This document shows, piece after piece, positions 1-4,722 of a stretch of DNA of 22,733 nt. This stretch comes from Methanothrix harundinacea (GTDB lineage: Archaea > Halobacteriota > Methanosarcinia > Methanotrichales > Methanotrichaceae): positions 1 to 22,733 of the forward strand of contig DAQG01000063.1 of NCBI GenBank assembly GCA_002502785.1, in the 5' to 3' direction. Below the pieces are notes generated by a model that ran no database searches, had not been told where the DNA came from, and saw only the letters and a list, made by a program, of their open reading frames with translations. The position numbers and the translations under genes are program-made. Position 1 is the first letter of the stretch, and every line of letters begins with the position of its first letter.

Positions 1-91
1 CGCCGCCGCAATTTGACTCGTGTATTTTTACCGTGTTTTGTCAGTATCCGTTTCTACCAGATATTTTTCTTGTATTTTCCCGGCTCGCCTT

Positions 92-442
92 TCACTCGAT
101 CTCTTCTGGCTCACCTGACGCGAGAAGCAGATCTTTATAGAGGAGTATCTCGATCACCTGAGATACGTACCTTCTTTGCTGATACCTCTGGATGTCCTCG
201 TTCATCTTCAGCTCGCTCTCTATCTGGACCCTGATCAGGGCCATCCGAAGGTCTCGCCTCTCCTCGTCGTTCAGCTTGAGTGAGCATATCTCCTTCAGCA
301 TTCTAGGCAGGTTGAGGGGGTCTTTGAGCACCCTCGCCAGTAGGAGGACGTACCCTTTCGGAGCATCGGGTTTTGCCTCACCTGTGAGAGTTTCCAGGTC
401 CTCGACCGAGTATTTTTCGTCGTTTATTGTAACGTAATCCAT
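92..442 (-). CDS. Small conserved-looking protein of unknown function, last gene of the cobalamin operon
   Basis: I do not recognise this 116-residue protein. It is acidic and mostly helical in appearance, with no signal peptide, membrane segment or cysteine. A glutamate/arginine-rich middle (about residues 47-90) could form long helices or a coiled coil. The ATG start is supported by a GGGGTGA ribosome-binding sequence a few bases upstream. It begins 15 bases after the cobY stop, so it is probably co-transcribed with cobZ-cobS-cobY. A role tied to cobalamin would be inference from position only. Codon use resembles its neighbours, so it is probably a real gene and not a chance reading frame. 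The plus strand just past its end is T-rich, but no clear terminator for the minus strand is visible. Confidence 0.7.
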   Translation of the reverse strand: MDYVTINDEKYSVEDLETLTGEAKPDAPKGYVLLLARVLKDPLNLPRMLKEICSLKLNDEERRDLRMALIRVQIESELKMNEDIQRYQQRRYVSQVIEILLYKDLLLASGEPEEIE

Positions 443-457
443 CTCTTCACCCCAAAA

Positions 458-1078
458 TCAGATCTTCAAATCTCCCCGGAGGATCGACTCACATATCGCT
501 AGATCTCTCGGGGAGTTCACGTTCACTGCCAGCTCTATCCTATCGAGGATCAGGTGGTAGTCCTCCTGCTCGAACCTTATCTTCGAGCCCAAAAGGACGT
601 TCACCCCTGAAGGCACTATGAACCGCCCCTGGTAGTTGAAGAGGGCGTCAGGCTTCCCTCCGATCCGACGGTATATCTCCAGGGGCGTGTGGACCGAGAG
701 GGCGGGCTCTGGGACATTTTCGTAGACCTCGATGATCTCGTCTACGATATCTCCTCTCAATAGAGGCAGGTCCGCCATCACGATCAGGACGGGCTCATCG
801 ATCCCAGCCTTCTCGACGGCATAGATCATGTCGGGAACGTATCCCTCGCCGGGCGTCTCTACCACCTCGATCCCCGCCTCCTCTGCCCATCTTCGCGTCT
901 CAGGGACGCTCGCGGTGGCGGCCACCAGGACCTTCGCAACGGAGCTTTCCTGAAGGGCGCTGATTACGCGGTCGATGAGGGGCTGGCCCAAAAGCCGGAC
1001 CATTGGCTTCTCCCCCATCTGTAGCCTCGTTCCAAGGCCGCCTGCCATCACCACGGCGTCCAGAAAAGAACCTCCCAT
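458..1078 (-). CDS. cobY: Adenosylcobinamide-phosphate guanylyltransferase (CobY)
   Basis: CobY is the archaeal replacement for the nucleotidyltransferase half of bacterial CobU. It transfers GMP from GTP to adenosylcobinamide phosphate, giving adenosylcobinamide-GDP for CobS. The N-terminus carries the nucleotide-binding signature VMAGGLGTRL followed by a GEKP segment, and a VIVMADLP segment near residue 102 supplies the likely metal-binding aspartate. Length (about 201-206) fits the family. The listed start is an ATG at 1078 that lies inside the cobS end and has no ribosome-binding site. Family members begin directly at the MDA-(hydrophobic)-MAGG segment. That points to the CTG at 1061-1063, which sits six bases after a GGAGGT sequence, so the true protein is probably 201 residues. 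It overlaps cobS by 16 or 31 bases depending on the start, which suggests translational coupling. Function is confident; the start is not. Confidence 0.9.
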   Translation of the reverse strand: MGGSFLDAVVMAGGLGTRLQMGEKPMVRLLGQPLIDRVISALQESSVAKVLVAATASVPETRRWAEEAGIEVVETPGEGYVPDMIYAVEKAGIDEPVLIVMADLPLLRGDIVDEIIEVYENVPEPALSVHTPLEIYRRIGGKPDALFNYQGRFIVPSGVNVLLGSKIRFEQEDYHLILDRIELAVNVNSPRDLAICESILRGDLKI

Positions 1079-1830
1079 CCGAATGCGTTAGCCGTCAATA
1101 TCGAGGCACAGACTAGGGCGACGCATCTTGCCACCTCGTTGGTGGCCCCGAAGCCGTCACCGGTGGCGCCGCCAAAGTTTCTCTTGGAGACGATGACCAT
1201 GTAGAGGGCCGAGACCTGGGCGACGAGGAGGACTGCGACGCCGAAGATGCCCGCGAGAGCCGCGCAGATCAGAGCTGCTATGGCAAGGCCGATCAGAAAG
1301 TCGGACCGATTGGTGTTCTCGATGGCGATCTGGCCGAAACCCTTGTGAAGGGGGGTGGAGAAGGCGGCGAAGGCTATCATCGACTGCTTGGCCGCCACCT
1401 CCGCCACGATAAGGGCGATGGGAAGAGCCCCCCGAGGGATGGAGGTGATGGAGGCGTAGACCGCAAGGATCGTTAGAATCACGAAGACGACGCCTCCTGT
1501 CCCGATGTACACGTCCTTCATGGCGCTGATCTTCTTCTCGACGGTGGTGTGGGCCATGACCCCGTCCCCGAAGTCAGCGAGGCCGTCGGCGTGGTTTATT
1601 CCGCAGAGTTTGTATATCGCCACAAGGATGAGGGCTGCCGCGATCCCTGGAGGCGCGATCTCCGTCAGGCCCAGGGCTACGACGGCATAGAACAGGCCCA
1701 GGGCTGCACCCACCAGGGGGAAGAGGTAGACATGTCTCATCAGGGCCTCGATACCCTCCATCGATATCCCGACGGGTATCGTGGTGAGAAAGCCAAAGCC
1801 TGACTTGAGGGCGAGAAGAAGGTCTTTCAG
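1048..1830 (-). CDS. cobS: Adenosylcobinamide-GDP ribazoletransferase (CobS), probable CTG start
   Basis: CobS is the polytopic membrane enzyme that joins adenosylcobinamide-GDP to alpha-ribazole (or its phosphate), completing the lower ligand loop of cobalamin. The DGLADFGDG motif (about residues 82-90 of the long form), with its metal-binding aspartates, and the later KDVYIGTGG segment are family hallmarks, and several hydrophobic helices follow. The first ATG (1759-1761) would give 237 residues and remove the conserved N-terminal helix. The frame stays open upstream and encodes LKDLLLALKSGFGFLTTIPVG, which matches the usual CobS beginning. No ATG, GTG or TTG occurs in that extension. The only plausible start is CTG at 1828-1830, overlapping the cobZ TGA as CTGA, with GGGCGGTG five bases upstream. 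That gives 260 residues, normal for the family. Function is very likely; the CTG start is inference. Confidence 0.9.
   Translation of the reverse strand: MKDLLLALKSGFGFLTTIPVGISMEGIEALMRHVYLFPLVGAALGLFYAVVALGLTEIAPPGIAAALILVAIYKLCGINHADGLADFGDGVMAHTTVEKKISAMKDVYIGTGGVVFVILTILAVYASITSIPRGALPIALIVAEVAAKQSMIAFAAFSTPLHKGFGQIAIENTNRSDFLIGLAIAALICAALAGIFGVAVLLVAQVSALYMVIVSKRNFGGATGDGFGATNEVARCVALVCASILTANAFGWEVLFWTPW
1070..1076 (-). promoter_or_regulatory. Ribosome-binding site that favours a CTG start for cobY
   Basis: On the minus strand GGGAGGT matches the archaeal anti-Shine-Dalgarno complement and is followed by six bases (TCTTTT) and then CTG. The ATG at 1078 lies before this site, so the site cannot serve it. 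This is the main sequence evidence for the CTG start. Confidence 0.6.
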
Positions 1831-2357
1831 CTGAACACCGCCCTGGTGTACATGTTCGCGGAAACTCCGCCGATCAGCCCTGCGACGACGTCGTCCATGA
1901 AGGGTCCGAGCGTCCCCAATATCCCAGGTTTGGCCTTATCGTACCTGACGTAATCGAAGGAACCCTTGTACCCTCCAACGTACTTGGCGATGCTCATCCC
2001 CAGGACCTCGTCGGCTATGAGATAGGTTAAATCCCTCTCGTAATCGGAGCTGTTCATGTTGGGTAGGTTTCCTCTCTTACCCTCCTCTTCCAGGAGGACC
2101 CCTGCGTAGATAAGAAGACAGAGGTTTGGGTCGGAGAGGGCGAGGTCGAGCTCTCTTCTGAAAACCTCTTCGGCCTTGTTTCGCGTCTCCACGCCGGGGT
2201 GCGGCACGTAAAGCTCCAGGGCTGCGTCGACCACGTCGTCGATGGATATTCCCGCCTCAAAGAGCACGTCTCGGATGTCCTTACCAGAGCCCATGTCGAT
2301 CGGTGAATTAAACAATCTGACCGGATAAAAGCGTATCTGGAGCCGGAAGATCTCCAC
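1827..2357 (-). CDS. cobZ: Alpha-ribazole phosphatase, CobZ type (PgpA-like fold)
   Basis: The C-terminal half carries the GTLGPFMDDVVAGLIGG signature (about residues 148-164) typical of the phosphatidylglycerophosphatase A-like family, to which archaeal CobZ belongs. CobZ removes the 5'-phosphate from adenosylcobalamin phosphate or alpha-ribazole phosphate in the last steps of cobalamin assembly. The position directly upstream of cobS and cobY supports CobZ over a lipid phosphatase. The listed start is GTG at 2357 (176 residues). The ATG at 2292-2294 gives 155 residues, begins close to the domain start, and has a TTTTAT box about 30 bases upstream, so the first 21 residues may not be translated. 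The gene ends in CTGA, overlapping cobS. It is first in its operon and divergent from the P-II-like gene. Confidence 0.82.
   Translation of the reverse strand: MEIFRLQIRFYPVRLFNSPIDMGSGKDIRDVLFEAGISIDDVVDAALELYVPHPGVETRNKAEEVFRRELDLALSDPNLCLLIYAGVLLEEEGKRGNLPNMNSSDYERDLTYLIADEVLGMSIAKYVGGYKGSFDYVRYDKAKPGILGTLGPFMDDVVAGLIGGVSANMYTRAVFS
1836..1843 (-). promoter_or_regulatory. Ribosome-binding site supporting the CTG start of cobS
   Basis: GGGCGGTG on the minus strand is one mismatch from GGAGGTG and lies five bases before CTG (1828-1830). It sits within the last codons of cobZ, as expected for coupled translation through the CTGA overlap. Confidence 0.45.
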
Positions 2358-2362
2358 ATGGG

Positions 2363-2377
2363 CGAAGTTATTTAAAG
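2363..2377 (+). promoter_or_regulatory. TATA/BRE-like archaeal promoter of the P-II-like gene
   Basis: CGAAG followed by TTATTTAAAG resembles a BRE plus TATA box. Its centre is about 36 bases before the ATG at 2408, leaving room for a start site near 2398 and a leader of roughly 10 bases. Confidence 0.5.
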
Positions 2378-2407
2378 TCCCATGTCGAGATATTACAATG
2401 GGATTTT

Positions 2408-2731
2408 ATGAAGACAATGGTCAAGATATTTGTCGATCACGAGCATTTGGGCCGCGTGATAAACACACTCACTGAACTAGGGATAACGGGATTTTATCTC
2501 TATGAGTACAAGGGGATGGCTCCCAAAGCCTGGAGAAATTTCCGGCTGAAGGAAGACCCGGAGATGACCATCGAAGCGGTCAGACATCATGCGGAACCTG
2601 GGGTTCTGGTCAACACGGTTATAGATGGGGATTGCGAGCCGATAATCAAAGGTCTGGAACAAGCTTTAAAAGGAATAAGGTATACGATAATGGGGCAAAA
2701 GGTAACGGTTATGAAGGTCAGAGGAGATTAA
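2408..2731 (+). CDS. P-II-like signalling protein (MJ1244-type homologue)
   Basis: This 107-residue protein has the size and strand/helix pattern of the trimeric P-II fold. It opens with a beta strand (MVKIFVDHEHLGRVINTL), then a central loop (about residues 34-60, with KGMAPKAW and RNFRLKEDPEM) where P-II proteins carry their T-loop, and finally a second strand-helix-strand unit ending in VTVMKV. It resembles the archaeal MJ1244 group annotated as P-II homologues, and it lacks the classic uridylylation tyrosine context. Members of the wider P-II-like group bind nucleotides or metabolites and control partner proteins, but the ligand here is unknown. It sits six bases before the Nfu-type gene and probably shares its transcript. 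The start could also be the ATG three codons later. Confidence 0.65.
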   Translation: MKTMVKIFVDHEHLGRVINTLTELGITGFYLYEYKGMAPKAWRNFRLKEDPEMTIEAVRHHAEPGVLVNTVIDGDCEPIIKGLEQALKGIRYTIMGQKVTVMKVRGD

Positions 2732-2737
2732 GCATCC

Positions 2738-2968
2738 ATGCCGAATTTGAGACGAGAAGTGGAATCAGTGCTCGAGGTTATAAGGAACGCTCTGAGGATG
2801 GAAGGTGGCGATATCGAGCTGGTTGACATCGCCGACGATGGTGTGGTCTCGGTGAAACTAACCGGAAGCTGTGCAGGGTGTCCTTTTTCCCAAATGACTC
2901 TCAAAAATTTCGTAGAACGAGAGCTGAAGAAGAACGTGGACGGCATAAAGGAAGTTGTGGCGGTATAG
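2738..2968 (+). CDS. NifU C-terminal domain (Nfu-type) Fe-S scaffold protein
   Basis: This 76-residue protein is a stand-alone NifU C-terminal domain. The signature is the GSCAGCPFS segment with Cys45 and Cys48, the CxxC pair that holds a [4Fe-4S] cluster between two subunits. It is preceded by the usual helix (VESVLEVIRNALRMEGGDIELVDI) and followed by a helix containing TLKNFVE. Nfu proteins carry Fe-S clusters to target enzymes, of which methanogens have many. The length matches single-domain archaeal Nfu proteins. A GAGGAGA sequence lies some bases upstream of the ATG. The close upstream partner is the P-II-like gene, and both are probably transcribed together. Physiological clients cannot be read from the sequence. 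Confidence 0.88.
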   Translation: MPNLRREVESVLEVIRNALRMEGGDIELVDIADDGVVSVKLTGSCAGCPFSQMTLKNFVERELKKNVDGIKEVVAV

Positions 2969-3105
2969 TGCGCGTACTTTTGATCGCCTCCATTTTATGT
3001 CCGTTGCATTAATAAGGTTCTGAACAGTTTGGTGTATCATCTCTGAAATGGCGGCTATTCGCCGACGGTTTCAAATCGACAATAAACGAGCAAGAGGCAA
3101 AACTT

Positions 3106-3330
3106 GTGTTTCCGACTAAGAAAGTTCAAACGTTGATCGGGTCCAAGATCAAGGTGGAAATGAAAGGGGCAGAACATCACGTTCTGGAGGGAACCCTGAA
3201 CAGCGTAGACGACTATCTAAACCTTCATCTGCTGGAGACGGTGGAGATCGTAGATGGTGAGAGGGCGCGATCGCTGGGTTCAGTGATACTTCGTGGGAAC
3301 AACATAATCCTCATAAGTCCGGTTGAGTGA
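3106..3330 (+). CDS. Archaeal Sm-like (Lsm) RNA-binding protein
   Basis: The protein has both Sm motifs. Sm1 includes GSKIKVEMKGAEHHVLEGTL and continues into a VDDYLNLHLLE segment. Sm2 is the ILRGNNIILI strand near the end (about residues 61-70). Archaeal Lsm proteins form heptameric rings that bind U-rich RNA and tRNA-related RNAs. At 74 residues it is a minimal Sm fold. The start is GTG at 3106, with AGAGG about nine bases upstream. In many archaea the Lsm gene is followed by ribosomal protein L37e; here the next gene is a winged-helix protein almost in contact, so the pairing differs. A 137-base gap upstream contains an ATTAATAAG box near 3006 that could be its promoter. Confidence 0.9.
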   Translation: MFPTKKVQTLIGSKIKVEMKGAEHHVLEGTLNSVDDYLNLHLLETVEIVDGERARSLGSVILRGNNIILISPVE

Positions 3331-3346
3331 CTTTCCGGGTGTCCAG

Positions 3347-3739
3347 ATGTATGAGGAAGCGCTGGAATACATCAAGTCGTGTGAGGACGGGGTTCTGCAG
3401 AGTGACCTGTGGAAATGTTTGGATATCGATTCTCGCAAATGCTCTCGTATAGTATCGAAGCTTCTGAAAGGAGATCTCATCACCAGAGAGCCTGAGTCGG
3501 CCGATGGAGTGAGAACATATCGGCTGCGGTATGTCGGAACACCATCATCGTCCGGTCGTTTCGGGCAGCTTCTTACGGGAGAAATGTTCGAGCCCTGTGC
3601 GGGTTGCATTAACGAATGTGTGCCTGAACATTGTCCGGAGCTGAGCGAATGGATCTTTGCCATCGTCTTGGCCGAGGACTCTGGTATTGGCCTCGATCAT
3701 CCGATCAAAAGGGTCAGCACGACAAAGCTCCAGCAGTAA
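3347..3739 (+). CDS. Winged-helix protein with C-terminal four-cysteine cluster, candidate TFE-beta/RPC39-like factor
   Basis: Residues 1-62 fit a winged helix: YEEALEYIKSCEDGVLQSDL as helix and turn, DIDSRKCSRIVSKLLKGDLI as recognition region, then a beta wing ending in TYRLRYV. A linker leads to CAGCINECVPEHC (Cys84, 87, 91 and 96), spaced to bind a [4Fe-4S] cluster or zinc. A winged helix followed by a cysteine-bound Fe-S cluster is the layout known for archaeal TFE-beta and its homologue, the RNA polymerase III subunit RPC39, so a role in transcription initiation is a reasonable inference. A plain redox-sensing repressor is the main alternative. The listed ATG (130 residues) has a GGGTG sequence upstream; an upstream TTG at 3323 would overlap the Lsm stop and add eight residues. 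It follows the Lsm gene immediately. Confidence 0.75.
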   Translation: MYEEALEYIKSCEDGVLQSDLWKCLDIDSRKCSRIVSKLLKGDLITREPESADGVRTYRLRYVGTPSSSGRFGQLLTGEMFEPCAGCINECVPEHCPELSEWIFAIVLAEDSGIGLDHPIKRVSTTKLQQ

Positions 3740-3751
3740 GTCCACCCACCA

Positions 3752-3759
3752 TTTTTTTT
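3752..3759 (+). terminator. T-tract terminator after the plus-strand cluster
   Basis: Eight consecutive T residues begin 12 bases after the stop codon at 3737-3739. Archaeal RNA polymerase terminates at such T-runs without needing a hairpin, and none is obvious here. Confidence 0.6.
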
Positions 3760-3863
3760 ATTAACAACCTTGCGAAAAATGCTTGCGTTCAGGCGCCCAG
3801 CAGGCCTTCCTTCCCGCAAAGCTCAAGGCGTCCAGAGATTAGCCCCGAAAAGAAGGGCGGAAA

Positions 3864-3907
3864 AGATAAGTTAGCGGGTTTGAATGCGGATTTTCAGGAA
3901 CTTATCT
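3864..3907 (-). terminator. Inverted repeat spanning the end of the aIF1 gene, followed by T residues
   Basis: AGATAAGTT (3864-3872) and AACTTATCT (3899-3907) are perfect complements. The 5' arm lies in the last codons of the minus-strand gene and the 3' arm lies after its stop. The 3' arm runs directly into TTTT in the minus transcript, which resembles a hairpin-plus-T terminator. Confidence 0.45.
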
Positions 3908-4211
3908 GGATCTGACTTTCTCCAAAGCCCTTCTTAACCAAGATCTTCTTTATACGCCCGGTATGATTGCCTTGCAGCTCGATAACGCCGTAGCCCTTAA
4001 CGGTCCCACCGCAGGCAAGCTCCGATTTGAGATATGTAGCTAGTTCGTTGAGATCTATCTCGTGAGGATCGATTCCCTGTATCACTGTAACCTCTTTTCC
4101 GTATCTTCGTCTGTTGATCTTCACCGTGATCCTCTGCTGCTCCTTGGCTACCTCTTGGCATATGCAAAGGTCTTTGGGAAGGCCACATACTGGGCACATC
4201 TCGGAACTCAT
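3894..4211 (-). CDS. Translation initiation factor aIF1 (SUI1 family)
   Basis: This 105-residue protein is the archaeal eIF1/SUI1 homologue, which binds the small ribosomal subunit and controls start-codon selection. The core runs from ITVKINRRRYGKEVTVIQGI to the end, and includes LKSELACGGTVKGYGVIELQG and KKILVKKGFGE, all typical of SUI1. The N-terminus has four cysteines (CPVC, then CIC; Cys6, 9, 16 and 18) that may bind zinc, a feature of many archaeal members. It is a single-gene minus unit between two plus-strand T-rich regions and a hairpin-rich gap. A TATATT box sits about 27 bases before the ATG, which suggests a leaderless or nearly leaderless transcript. Length is normal. Confidence 0.93.
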   Translation of the reverse strand: MSSEMCPVCGLPKDLCICQEVAKEQQRITVKINRRRYGKEVTVIQGIDPHEIDLNELATYLKSELACGGTVKGYGVIELQGNHTGRIKKILVKKGFGESQIQISS

Positions 4212-4232
4212 CTTCTGGTAGTTACCTCCACA

Positions 4233-4244
4233 GAATATATGAAC
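4233..4244 (-). promoter_or_regulatory. TATA-like box of the aIF1 gene
   Basis: GTTCATATATTC on the minus strand is centred about 27 bases before the ATG at 4211. That is the usual TATA-to-start-site distance and implies transcription starting close to the start codon. A GGAGGT sequence also lies in between and might be used by a longer transcript. Confidence 0.4.
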
Positions 4245-4320
4245 TCATTCGTTGGAGCGGCCTTTTGAGACATCCACCCCCCGGACTTCGAGGCTGCGGG
4301 TTCCGATATTTGGGGTTTAG

Positions 4321-4366
4321 CGTCTCAAGAGGCGTGGTCGGAGACCAGCGTCTCCAGATCCTGGAG
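4321..4366. other. Three consecutive short hairpins, possible structured RNA
   Basis: CGTCT/AGGCG (loop CAAG, with one G-T pair), TGGTC/GACCA (loop GGA) and CTCCAG/CTGGAG (loop ATC) follow each other with almost no spacing. The sequence AGCGTCTC occurs twice (4319 and 4347). The strand is undetermined because the stems are near-symmetric. Confidence 0.35.
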
Positions 4367-4688
4367 CACTCTCGACATCACTTTCGGTCCTGCAAATGAG
4401 CCAGTCTCCTGGCAGACTTGATATCAATAAGCTAAATAGCTATTGGTGGCCTTTGGCTCTGGCAAACATAACGATATGCATTGCCCTTGAAATTGTCTCC
4501 ATCTCAACGGGGATCGATCTCAAAAAATCGGTCTTGAGGCGATTGAGGATCTGTCTATAGCCCAACCTGAAAATATCGGGTTTCGGGGGTTGGCGCAAGA
4601 TCCAGCCAACCGGCCTGGAATGAAGCGTCCTTTGCGCGACCTTTGTCCAAAGTCGGGCTACATCGCCTCTAATTCGCGATCTCGGATT

Positions 4689-4722
4689 TGAGGTGGCCGA
4701 AAGGATTGGCAGGGCCACCTCA
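4689..4722 (-). terminator. Hairpin spanning the stop codon of the downstream VWA gene
   Basis: TGAGGTGGCC (4689-4698) and GGCCACCTCA (4713-4722) form a perfect 10-bp stem with a 14-base loop. One arm includes the TGA stop of the minus-strand gene. It may act in transcript 3'-end formation or stability. No T-run follows on the minus strand. Confidence 0.45.

Larger units (their letters stand above)
4212..4719. other. Intergenic stretch of about 500 bases with clustered hairpins, no convincing gene
   Basis: Besides the aIF1 promoter, this gap holds three adjacent hairpins at 4321-4366 and the 10-bp terminal hairpin of the VWA gene at 4689-4722. A minus-strand reading frame (GTG 4718 to 4440, 92 residues, arginine-rich) starts inside the terminal hairpin, has no recognisable domain and looks like chance, though its second half is not obviously random. 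A degraded gene here cannot be excluded. Confidence 0.5.

Noticed and set aside
4440..4718. 92-codon minus-strand frame after the VWA gene
   Set aside because: It starts inside the terminal hairpin, is arginine-rich with no motif, and has no independent ribosome-binding site; treated as chance or relic.
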